NCBI GenBank assembly: GCA_016290335.1
Contig: JAEETM010000031.1
Location: 1-40,555 of the forward strand
Reading direction: 5' to 3'
Length of the DNA: 40,555 nt
Source of the DNA: Treponema sp.
GTDB lineage: Bacteria; Spirochaetota; Spirochaetia; Treponematales; Treponemataceae
Below the pieces are notes generated by a model, which worked only from the letters and a program-made list of their open reading frames with translations, was not told the DNA's origin and did not search any database. The position numbers and the translations under genes are program-made. This document shows positions 23,617 to 31,239 of this stretch, one piece after another (position 1 is the stretch's first letter; each line of letters begins with the position of its first letter).

Positions 23617-25431
23617 ATGAAAAAACTTAATCAAATGCTTTGTGCATTCTTTTTTGCAATTTCAGCCATATTTTTAGCTGGTTGTAATCAGAATGCAAAT
23701 ACAGATAATCAACGAATGGTAACTAAAACCGGTACCATCAATAATCCTACTCATGATCCAAAAAACGGTGTAACTGATGGAAATACTGTTGATGAAAAAA
23801 CAGATGTAATTATTATTGATGGAAAAAGTGTACCATCTAATGACTGGACCTACATTACATATCCAATCAAAGAAGCCAGTTCAAAAGAAATTACAATTGA
23901 GTTTTCTGCTGACATGAAGGTTGAAAACACAGGTGATGCAGCCAGACTGATGTGGCAATTAAACACATCTGATTATCCTGTAGTTGCAGAACACACATTT
24001 GCTACAGGCACTTCTGAATGGGTAACATTGAGTGGAAGACTTACAAAACAACTTGATGGCGAAAATGTATTCTATCTTTCAACTCATGAAACAACCAAAA
24101 CTAATCTTAAAATTTATGTTGCAAATGTAAATATCAAAGTCACCTATAAAATGACTGTTATTGCAGGAGCTGACACCTGGACAGACGATTCAGTTCCATC
24201 AATAAAAGAAGCTTACAAGGATATATTTGACTCATTCGGAATTGCCTGTGAATACAGTCCATGGGGACATTCAGAACTTGCTTCGGCCTCTGTAAGAGAA
24301 GGTCTTTCAAAGCATGCTGATTCAATCACTATGGGAAACGAGTTCAAACCTGATGGAATATTCAGCATAACCTGGGGACAATCAAAGCCTGCAATTTCTT
24401 CAACAAAGTTTACTGCAAGTAATGGTAAAACAATTGATGTACCAGTTCTTAATGGTTTTAATCAAATGGATAACATCTTAAAAGCCTGTAAGGATTCTGG
24501 TCTTATTATGAGAGGACACGTTCTTACCTGGCATTCTCAGACTCCAGAAGCTTTCTTTGCTGTTGACTATGATCCAAAAACCTCTGGTGATAAAATAACA
24601 AATCTTGTTGATAAAGAAACTATGACAGCCCGTCACGAATGGTACATAAAAACTGTACTTGAACACGTAGCAGAATGGGAAAAGAACAACAATAATGGTA
24701 AGCATATTGTATGGGCTTGGGACGTTGTAAATGAAGCAATGGCTGATGATGCAGGAAAATCATATACAGGAAGTTCTCAAAACTGGTTACGAGGTTCTAC
24801 AGCTGGTACTAAAGACAAGGCTCCTTCTAACGGCGGTTCTAGATGGTATCAGATTTATGGAAGCGAAGAGTTCATTATAAATGCTTTCCGCTTTGCAAAT
24901 GCTTATGCACCAGGCGATGTAAAACTCTGCTACAATGATTACAACGAATATATGGATTACGATGGCGGTTGGAAAACAAGTGCAATTCTTCATATTGCAG
25001 ATGAAATCCGTAATGGAAGTGCAAAAACTGTAAACGGTCAGAGTGTAAAACCAAGAATCGATGCAATAGGAATGCAATCACATGTTGGTCCTAGCTGGCC
25101 AGGCGTAGGTAGCTATGAAAATGCACTCAAGCGTTATCTTAACGCTGGTTATGATGTTCATGTTACAGAGTTTGACATTTCTGCAAAATCTCAGAACGAA
25201 GCTGCAGCTAATTACAAACAATACTTTAATATGCTGAAAAAATACGGTAAAAAGTATTCCGGCAACAACAGAATTACAAACGTAACTGTATGGGGAATAA
25301 GCAGTCAGGATTCCTGGATAAAAACAGGAAATGGTCAAACTCAGTATCCATTACTATTTAACAGAGATGGAAGCAATTACTACACTAATTCAGCTTTTGA
25401 TGCAGTAATAGAAGCAGCCACAAGTAATTAA
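23617..25431 (+). CDS. GH10 endo-beta-1,4-xylanase lipoprotein with N-terminal binding domain
   Basis: A 604-residue surface lipoprotein: signal ending FLAGC (Cys23), linker, a beta-sandwich domain (about 55-175) resembling CBM22 or CBM4/9 modules, then a GH10 catalytic barrel. GH10 landmarks: ITMGNEFKPD, MRGHVLTWHSQTPEAFF, WAWDVVNEA with acid/base Glu373, and VHVTEFDIS with nucleophile Glu518. It cleaves xylan backbones. The ATG at 23617 has GGAGG 7 nt upstream; a longer in-frame start at 23563 would add 18 residues encoded by promoter sequence and would spoil the signal peptide. The enzyme has its own promoter with three direct repeats upstream. No neighbouring xylan-utilisation genes. Confidence 0.93.
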   Translation: MKKLNQMLCAFFFAISAIFLAGCNQNANTDNQRMVTKTGTINNPTHDPKNGVTDGNTVDEKTDVIIIDGKSVPSNDWTYITYPIKEASSKEITIEFSADMKVENTGDAARLMWQLNTSDYPVVAEHTFATGTSEWVTLSGRLTKQLDGENVFYLSTHETTKTNLKIYVANVNIKVTYKMTVIAGADTWTDDSVPSIKEAYKDIFDSFGIACEYSPWGHSELASASVREGLSKHADSITMGNEFKPDGIFSITWGQSKPAISSTKFTASNGKTIDVPVLNGFNQMDNILKACKDSGLIMRGHVLTWHSQTPEAFFAVDYDPKTSGDKITNLVDKETMTARHEWYIKTVLEHVAEWEKNNNNGKHIVWAWDVVNEAMADDAGKSYTGSSQNWLRGSTAGTKDKAPSNGGSRWYQIYGSEEFIINAFRFANAYAPGDVKLCYNDYNEYMDYDGGWKTSAILHIADEIRNGSAKTVNGQSVKPRIDAIGMQSHVGPSWPGVGSYENALKRYLNAGYDVHVTEFDISAKSQNEAAANYKQYFNMLKKYGKKYSGNNRITNVTVWGISSQDSWIKTGNGQTQYPLLFNRDGSNYYTNSAFDAVIEAATSN

Positions 25432-25463
25432 ATCTTTACCGTAAACACTAACGGCGGCTGCTT

Positions 25464-25486
25464 CCAGTTTTGAATAGCAAAACTGG
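25464..25486. repeat. Hairpin between convergent xylanase and queD
   Basis: CCAGTTTTG (25464-25472) and CAAAACTGG (25478-25486) form a perfect 9-bp stem with a 5-nt loop, 7 bp before the queD 3' end. No T run on either strand, so terminator activity is uncertain. Confidence 0.5.
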
Positions 25487-25492
25487 GGTCAC

Positions 25493-25894
25493 TTAACAAG
25501 GACTATATCTAGCACGCGATGTATCGGTTTCGAATACATCTACGGCAAAAAGGACAGGAGAAGTTTTTCCTTCGGTGAAAGACAAATCCTGTCCTTCTTT
25601 TTTTAACTCCTCTATGATTCCGGTGTAAATATACATTGCAATTCGTTCTGCGCTGGGATTCTGGTCAAAAACAGGCATATCGTTTAAGTTTGTGTGGTCA
25701 AGTTGTTTACAGACAGAACGCAGAGCACCCTTCAGCTTAGAAAAATCCATAAGCATTCCGCCTTCATTAAGCTGGTTGCCCCGAACATGAGCATAAACCT
25801 TATAATTGTGACCGTGCAGATTTTCACACTTACCGTTATAATCTCTTAAAAAATGAGCGGCTGCAAAATCCGCTTCTACCCTGACTTCGTACAT
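25493..25894 (-). CDS. queD: 6-carboxy-5,6,7,8-tetrahydropterin synthase
   Basis: A 133-residue enzyme of the QueD/6-pyruvoyl-tetrahydropterin synthase family, in the queuosine tRNA-modification route: it converts dihydroneopterin triphosphate to carboxytetrahydropterin. Zinc ligands His14, His27 and His29 are in AAHF and LHGHNY; Cys23 in GKCENLHGH is the catalytic Cys; LDHTNLND and the C-terminal VFETD Glu are also present. QueD rather than PTPS is favoured by the short length and the CxxxHGH pattern. Single gene, divergent from murE. No preQ1 riboswitch is visible in its short leader, and no other queuosine genes are near. Confidence 0.88.
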   Translation of the reverse strand: MYEVRVEADFAAAHFLRDYNGKCENLHGHNYKVYAHVRGNQLNEGGMLMDFSKLKGALRSVCKQLDHTNLNDMPVFDQNPSAERIAMYIYTGIIEELKKEGQDLSFTEGKTSPVLFAVDVFETDTSRARYSPC

Positions 25895-25935
25895 ACATCA
25901 ATAATAATGTTCCCAAAGGTTATTTTCAACACTTA

Positions 25936-25964
25936 TTGAAAAACAAATCCATAATCACTAAAAT
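25936..25964 (+). promoter_or_regulatory. Predicted leaderless promoter of murE
   Basis: TTGAAA (25936-25941), 17-bp spacer, TAAAAT (25959-25964); the ATG at 25971 is 6 nt after the -10 box, at the expected transcription start, and has no Shine-Dalgarno. Confidence 0.65.
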
Positions 25965-25970
25965 TATATT

Positions 25971-27722
25971 ATGACAAAACTTTTATCACAGCTTCTGCCG
26001 GCATTCCAGAACAAAATAGTTGCGGCAGACATGTCTGCTATTAACGATTTATCTGAGTTTGAAAATATTTCAGTTTCAAATCTTGTTTTCGATTCACGCG
26101 AAGTTACAAAGGATTCACTCTACTTTGCACTCCCCGGCACTCATACCGACGGAACACTTTACATTCCACAGGCAATCTTAAACGGCGCAAATGCTGTAGT
26201 ATTCCAGGGAGAATTATCACCGGAGATTCAAAAAGAAACAGCAAAAGCAATAATAAAACGGACAATGGACAACGCCCTTTCTGATGAAACAATTAAGTTC
26301 AGTCCAGCCCTTATTCAGGTTCCGGACGCACGCTTTTCCATGGCTCCAATTGCCGACCGTTTTTACGATTCTCCATCAGAGCGGCTCATTGTAATTGGAG
26401 TTACCGGAACAGAAGGAAAAAGCTCAACCGTATCGTTTATCTGGCAGCTTTTACGCGCCACAGGACACAAGGCAGGCTTTATTTCTACCGTTGAATATTC
26501 CTTTGGCGGCGAAGCTCTTCCTAACCCGCAGCACCAGACAACACCGGAAGCACCAATCATCCAGCATCACCTTAACGAAATGCTCGATAACGGCTGTGAA
26601 TATGCAGTAGTAGAAGCTTCATCCCACGGACTTTCAACAAAGCTCAACCGCTGTGGCAACATTCTTTTTGACTGCGGCGTTTTTATGAACGTAACGCTTG
26701 AACACCTTGAGTTCCACAAAAACTTTGAAACCTACCGTGCAGACAAAGCAAACCTTTTCCGCGCACTCGACAAACACAATCATGTTAAGACAGTTGCCGG
26801 CGAAAAGCGGAAAATAAACTCTATTGGAATTGTAAATCTTGAAGATCCTTCTGCAGAATATTTTATAGCTGCAACAAAGCATAACGTTTACGGTTTTACA
26901 ACAGAAGGCAAGGCTGGAAAAGCGGCGGCAGAAAATGGAGCCGGCGCAATTCCTCTTCCAAAGATTCCAGATAATCTGCGCTATATGACAGCAAGAAACA
27001 TTGCTTCTGCAACCTACGGCCTTACCTTTGATGTTGAGGCTGATGGCGAAACTGCAATTTACGCAGATGATTATGATCCTGTTATGCCGCGTGCTAAAAG
27101 CCGTTTTTCTGTAAAGGCCGCTCTTCCGGGAGCTTTTAATGCTTACAATCTTATGGCAGCAATTACAGCGGTAAGCAGCGTTACAGGTCTCACGTTTGAA
27201 GAAGTTGCTTCATATACAACAAAGCTCACGCCAATCAAAGGGCGCATGACAGTTATTGATGAAGGCCAGCCTTTTGAAGTAATTGTTGATTATGCACACA
27301 CCCCTTCAAGCTTTGAAACAATTTTCCCTCCTTTACGCAAACGCTGTTCAGGAAGGATTTTTGCAATATTTGGAAGCGGTGGCGAACGCGATTTAACAAA
27401 ACGGCCACTCCAGGGTGAAATTGCCGCCAAGTTCTGCGATTATGTAATTCTTGCAGATGAAGACCCTCGTGGCGAAGATCCAGTTGAGCTTTTAAAAATG
27501 ATTGCTGTTGGTGCTGAAAAACAGGGAATGAAGATGAACGAAAATCTCTTTATCATTCACGACAGACCAAAAGCAATCCGCGAAGCCTTCAGAATGGCTC
27601 AGAAAAATGATATTGTACTGCTTCTTGGAAAATCACACGAAAACAGCATAATCTACAAGGATTATGTAATGCCATACGATGAAATTACCGAAGCAAAAAA
27701 AGCATTACAGGAAATGAAATAA
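25971..27722 (+). CDS. murE: UDP-N-acetylmuramoyl-tripeptide synthetase (MurE)
   Basis: A 583-residue Mur ligase that adds the third amino acid to the peptidoglycan precursor in the cytoplasm. ATP loop GVTGTEGKSST (143-153), the following TTPEAP, EASSHGL, and DYAHTPSSFE segments are typical of MurE. The position of the DNPR substrate loop of DAP ligases reads EDPR (497-500) within ADEDPRGEDP, so third-residue choice is uncertain; Treponema peptidoglycan is reported to contain ornithine, so DAP should not be assumed. About 80 residues longer than E. coli MurE, partly as an insert after the first domain. Likely leaderless. ddl follows after 20 nt, as a cell-wall operon. MurF is not in the window. 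Confidence 0.9.
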   Translation: MTKLLSQLLPAFQNKIVAADMSAINDLSEFENISVSNLVFDSREVTKDSLYFALPGTHTDGTLYIPQAILNGANAVVFQGELSPEIQKETAKAIIKRTMDNALSDETIKFSPALIQVPDARFSMAPIADRFYDSPSERLIVIGVTGTEGKSSTVSFIWQLLRATGHKAGFISTVEYSFGGEALPNPQHQTTPEAPIIQHHLNEMLDNGCEYAVVEASSHGLSTKLNRCGNILFDCGVFMNVTLEHLEFHKNFETYRADKANLFRALDKHNHVKTVAGEKRKINSIGIVNLEDPSAEYFIAATKHNVYGFTTEGKAGKAAAENGAGAIPLPKIPDNLRYMTARNIASATYGLTFDVEADGETAIYADDYDPVMPRAKSRFSVKAALPGAFNAYNLMAAITAVSSVTGLTFEEVASYTTKLTPIKGRMTVIDEGQPFEVIVDYAHTPSSFETIFPPLRKRCSGRIFAIFGSGGERDLTKRPLQGEIAAKFCDYVILADEDPRGEDPVELLKMIAVGAEKQGMKMNENLFIIHDRPKAIREAFRMAQKNDIVLLLGKSHENSIIYKDYVMPYDEITEAKKALQEMK

Positions 27723-27742
27723 CAGGAAAAAGGAAGGATAAA

Positions 27743-28876
27743 ATGAATATAGCACTTATTTACGGCGGAAGATCCGGCGAACACGAAATCAGCTTAATTT
27801 CTGCTTCTTCAATTGCAAGAGGCTTTTCTGAAGAAGATAAAGTAACACTCATCGGTATTACAAAAGCCGGCAAGTGGTACCTGCAGCCGGAATCTGAATA
27901 TAAAAGAATCCGCGAGGATGATAAAGCAACCTTTACAATTACCGCTGATGAATCAAAGGCTGTAAGCGTAATTCCTGGCGGAAAAAACAATGCATTTGTT
28001 GCAGGCGGAAAATCACTTGATATAGATGTTGTATTCCCTGCCCTTCACGGAACTTACGGCGAAGACGGTACAATCCAGGGACTTTTCGAAATGGCCGATA
28101 TTGCTTACGTTGGCTGCACTCATCTTTCAAGCGCCATCACAATGGATAAAGAAAAAACAAAGATGATTTGGGAAAGCGTTGGACTTCCGGTTGTTCCTTA
28201 TGTTTGCATAAAAAGATGTGTAGTTCTTGATTCTGTTGTTTATGATGCAGTTATTGAATCTACAGAAAAGGAGCTTGGAGGTTATCCATTATTTGTAAAG
28301 CCTTGTTGTGCAGGCAGCTCAAACGGAACTGCAAAAGCAAACAACAGAAAAGAACTTTCCTTTGCACTTATGGAAGCCTTTCAGTGGGATGACAAGGTTC
28401 TTGTTGAAAAATCCTTAAATGGTGCCCGCGAAATTGAATGTTCCGTTACAGGAAACTCCGTTACCTTCCCGGTAGACAGCGTTGTTGAAGAAGTAACTGC
28501 ATATATCCCTGGTGAAATTGCTCCAAGCCATGATTTTTATGATTTTGATGCAAAATACAATGATCCAGACGGTGCCGAACTGATTATTCCAGCCCAGCTT
28601 TCTGAAAATGATCTGGAAAAAATAAGAAAAACTGCCTGCGCTGCCTATAAGGTTCTTGATGCAACCGGTCTTGCCCGCGTAGATTTCTTTATAGACAAAG
28701 ATACAAAAGCTGTTTACCTGAACGAAATTAATACAATGCCCGGCTTTACTTCTATAAGTATGTTCCCAAAAATGTGCGAAGCTGCAGGCTTAAAGTTCAA
28801 TGCACTTGTTCAGCTGCTTATCGATGAAGCTGTTGCCCGCTATAAGTCAAAGCAGGCACTTGTAACAAGCAGATAA
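27743..28876 (+). CDS. ddl: D-alanine-D-alanine ligase
   Basis: A 377-residue ATP-grasp ligase making D-Ala-D-Ala for peptidoglycan. The N-terminal GGRSGEHEIS has Glu15 where DdlB has Glu15; FPALHGTYGEDGTIQG, FVKPCCAGSSNGTAKA (the Ser of the triad) and NEINTMPGFTS are standard. The loop reads YDFDAKY: the residue after Lys is Tyr, the form associated with D-Ala rather than D-lactate as second substrate (Phe is typical of D-Ala-D-Lac ligases in Leuconostoc). So D-Ala-D-Ala termini are predicted. AAGGAAGG lies before the ATG. Second gene after murE; the two lipoprotein and barrel genes may be read from the same transcript. Confidence 0.93.
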   Translation: MNIALIYGGRSGEHEISLISASSIARGFSEEDKVTLIGITKAGKWYLQPESEYKRIREDDKATFTITADESKAVSVIPGGKNNAFVAGGKSLDIDVVFPALHGTYGEDGTIQGLFEMADIAYVGCTHLSSAITMDKEKTKMIWESVGLPVVPYVCIKRCVVLDSVVYDAVIESTEKELGGYPLFVKPCCAGSSNGTAKANNRKELSFALMEAFQWDDKVLVEKSLNGAREIECSVTGNSVTFPVDSVVEEVTAYIPGEIAPSHDFYDFDAKYNDPDGAELIIPAQLSENDLEKIRKTACAAYKVLDATGLARVDFFIDKDTKAVYLNEINTMPGFTSISMFPKMCEAAGLKFNALVQLLIDEAVARYKSKQALVTSR

Positions 28877-28910
28877 TTATATTTTTTTAGACTTATCTGG
28901 GGGATTATAC

Positions 28911-29507
28911 TTGAAAAGAAAACTTAAACATTCAGCAGTTATTCTTTCAATCAGCTTTTTTATTTTCTGTTTTACATCCTGTTCTTTTGTACTTAATGCG
29001 GCTCTAATTCCTTTTGCACCAAAGTTCACACCGCAAATTGAAATGTCCGATGAAGGCGCAAAAATCTACTATTCATTATCTTTCGAAAAAAATGTTTCAA
29101 AAGATGATTCGCAGGACTGGTCCAGAGATTATGCTTATTATATCTGGCGTAGTACGGAAAATCCTTATAATAATTTTAAACTTATAAAAAGGGTTTACAT
29201 TTCATCAGCCGTTGGTGTTTACGAAGGTTATTATACAACTGACGAAGGCAAAAAATATAAAAAGTATGATTTTACACTTCCTGAAGATGCTCCTGACATT
29301 CCTTATGAGGAAAAGCTGAACCTTAGCTACAGTTCGGACGGTTATATTGTAGATAAAAAGGCTCTTGATTGTACCTGCTACTATAGAGTCAGCAAAATTA
29401 CACTTAGCTCCTCTCATTATGTTTCAGAAGAAAGTAATTCTGAAAGCCTGACCTATTCTCTCTCTGATAAAACAAGCGGTTGGTTAAGCTTGGGAGGTTC
29501 AAATTGA
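28911..29507 (+). CDS. Putative lipoprotein of unknown function, TTG start
   Basis: A 198-residue predicted lipoprotein: signal sequence with FCFTSC and Cys24 as lipid site. The rest is hydrophilic with Tyr- and Ser-rich strands (YAYYIWRSTENPYNNFKLIKR, VDKKALDCTCYYRVSKI), resembling a fibronectin-type fold only loosely; no family recognised. The start is TTG at 28911 after a G-rich TGGGGG ribosome site. Its first codons (TTGAAAAGAAAACTTA) are identical to those of the next gene. It is 34 nt after ddl and its stop TGA overlaps the TTG start of the next gene by 4 nt, so the two are coupled and probably work together at the outer membrane. Confidence 0.65.
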   Translation: MKRKLKHSAVILSISFFIFCFTSCSFVLNAALIPFAPKFTPQIEMSDEGAKIYYSLSFEKNVSKDDSQDWSRDYAYYIWRSTENPYNNFKLIKRVYISSAVGVYEGYYTTDEGKKYKKYDFTLPEDAPDIPYEEKLNLSYSSDGYIVDKKALDCTCYYRVSKITLSSSHYVSEESNSESLTYSLSDKTSGWLSLGGSN

Positions 29508-30727
29508 AAAGAAAACTTATAATTATCTTTTCTGCATTTTTTTTGTTACTTAAACCTCTTACAGCAGAGGCTTTTGATGCCTCAGCACTTACAAACAAGA
29601 TTTCCCAAAATAAAAATCTTGCAGACACTTTTTTCTACACATTTTCGTCCTTTGTAAATGAACTTGCCTATCCAATTGGTAGAGATTCAAGCGACAGCTT
29701 TTTTAAGATTAGAACAAGTCTAGATGCTGTTTACTACACTGGCTTTGAAATAAATACCGATTTTGGAAGTCAGGAAGGAAGCTTAGTACAGGGATACTCA
29801 GACCTTCTTCTTGGCAGAAAAGGAAAAAATATAACCTTTGCTTTTGGAACTGCAGGAAGCCGTTATGGAGTTTTTCTTACAGACATTAATTTTAACATAC
29901 CATCTGGCGATCCGGTTAGAGGTGTAACGGTTAACGATTTTACCGGTACACAGATAATGACCGATATATTCAGCGGCTTGATTGGAATTAAAAATATTGT
30001 ATGGCTTGGCGGATATTTCTTTACTTCATCAAATTATTCGCCGGATGACACCGGAATTCTTTCTTTTAAGAAAAAGAACTCCTCTATAGATTATTGGGGA
30101 ATAAAAGGAAATATTTCTACAGTTTTAAACTATGATGTGCTTTTAACAAAAAACTTTAAGGTCCAGAGTGTTAACTGGTCTTTTGATTTTTTAAGGACAA
30201 CCCTTTTACTGCTCCGTAAACCTTTACATTACGACGACACCCTCAAAGCCGGTATGTATTGGTATAAAACTAAGGAAATTATTGAATTACTTTCTAAAGT
30301 TAGTCAAATCAATTGGAAGAGCTTTGACATTCCTATTAATTTTAGCCATACCTTCGATAATTTTTTTACTTCAATTGTATTGGACGGAGGCATCACATTC
30401 TCAGTAGAAGATATGTTTGCGGGATTAAATGTTACGGAAGCCTATGGAGGTATTTCCGCAAGCCATCTTTTCTCTATGAATGGACAATACAGATTAGGCA
30501 TAGTTTTACAAGGCTCATACTATTCTAATGAAAACCTGGCCCTGTTCGGAAACACTAATTCTTCAAACGTTTTTGGAATAGAAGCTGGACTTACAATTTC
30601 ACCGGGAATATCTGAGACACTCTTAATAACCGGCAGCTGGCGTTACAATTATATTGAAGATTTGAAAAACCTCATAGAATCAAAAGACAAGCATGTATAT
30701 TCAATTTATGCAACTATAAACTATTAA
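29504..30727 (+). CDS. Putative outer-membrane beta-barrel protein, TTG start
   Basis: A 407-residue exported protein of unknown function. A signal peptide (IIIFSAFFLLLKPLTAEA, cleavage before FDAS) is followed by many aromatic beta strands with hairpin turns, and the chain ends in YATINY, consistent with an outer-membrane barrel. The TTG at 29504 is chosen because GGGAGG lies 7 nt upstream and the TTGA overlaps the previous stop; a longer frame from a TTG at 29480 adds 8 residues and has no ribosome site. Strands such as LLITGSWRYNYIED and YRLGIVLQGSYY support the barrel. With the preceding lipoprotein it forms a lipoprotein plus barrel pair. Confidence 0.65.
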   Translation: MKRKLIIIFSAFFLLLKPLTAEAFDASALTNKISQNKNLADTFFYTFSSFVNELAYPIGRDSSDSFFKIRTSLDAVYYTGFEINTDFGSQEGSLVQGYSDLLLGRKGKNITFAFGTAGSRYGVFLTDINFNIPSGDPVRGVTVNDFTGTQIMTDIFSGLIGIKNIVWLGGYFFTSSNYSPDDTGILSFKKKNSSIDYWGIKGNISTVLNYDVLLTKNFKVQSVNWSFDFLRTTLLLLRKPLHYDDTLKAGMYWYKTKEIIELLSKVSQINWKSFDIPINFSHTFDNFFTSIVLDGGITFSVEDMFAGLNVTEAYGGISASHLFSMNGQYRLGIVLQGSYYSNENLALFGNTNSSNVFGIEAGLTISPGISETLLITGSWRYNYIEDLKNLIESKDKHVYSIYATINY

Positions 30728-30752
30728 AATCTCTTAATAAGTTTGACAAAAA

Positions 30753-30797
30753 AAGACCGTCCTTTTTATAAGCTTTTTCAGCTTTAGGGACGGTCTT
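30753..30797 (-). terminator. Bidirectional terminator, strongest on the minus strand
   Basis: AAGACCGTCC (30753-30762) pairs with GGACGGTCTT (30788-30797); an inner AAGCT/AGCTT stem nests inside. On the minus strand the stem is followed by seven T, a strong terminator for the small membrane gene; on the plus strand only a weak T-rich tail follows. Confidence 0.85.
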
Positions 30798-30819
30798 ATT
30801 CTATTTCTATGCTAAAAAA

Positions 30820-31041
30820 CTAGCAGTTCAATACTCTTAAAATAGAACCTTTAATAATCATCATGATTAAGTCACAAACCCAAACAAACCAACCGCAGAA
30901 GATTCTGATAATACCTGCAACAGGTTTTCCTTCCTTGAATCTTGTGATTATACCAAACAACCATGCTGTGAAAGGAATGATAGCGAAAATAATGCTAACC
31001 AATCTTCCAAAACCAAAATAATCTTTTCCTTTTTTTGCCAT
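30820..31041 (-). CDS. Small two-helix membrane protein
   Basis: A 73-residue membrane protein with two hydrophobic segments (about 13-33, GRLVSIIFAIIPFTAWLFGI, and about 44-65, GIIRIFCGWFVWVCDLIMMI) joined by a basic loop. Short basic N-terminus. No domain recognised; a small stress-type membrane peptide (Pmp3-like) is a loose possibility only. The ATG at 31041 follows AGGAG with 8 nt spacing; a GTG at 31050 lies inside that site and is not used. A TATAAT (minus strand, near 31078) sits upstream. Ends at a strong terminator. Confidence 0.65.
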   Translation of the reverse strand: MAKKGKDYFGFGRLVSIIFAIIPFTAWLFGIITRFKEGKPVAGIIRIFCGWFVWVCDLIMMIIKGSILRVLNC

Positions 31042-31156
31042 ACCAAGCACTCCTTTAAAAAAATTGTATATTTTAATTATATACCACTTTTCCAGAAAAT
31101 AAAGAAAAATCTTTTTTTTGTTATACTTCAGTGTGCAGTTTTACATAAGCAAAACA

Positions 31157-31200
31157 CGCTAATTCCGCTAATTGACACCTCAATAACTCTATGTTAAAAT
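31157..31200 (+). promoter_or_regulatory. Promoter of the parvulin-like gene with CGCTAATT repeat
   Basis: TTGACA (31172-31177), 17-bp spacer, TAAAAT (31195-31200), near-consensus. Two CGCTAATT copies (31157-31164 and 31166-31173) reach into the -35 box, a possible regulator site. Leader is about 32 nt with AAGGA before the ATG at 31240. Confidence 0.7.
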
Positions 31201-31239
31201 CTTATAATTATCTTAAATAAAAATTACAAGGATTAGTAT

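Noticed and set aside
25895..25970. preQ1 riboswitch for queD
   Set aside because: The 76-bp divergent gap has no GC-rich hairpin or pseudoknot pattern of that class.
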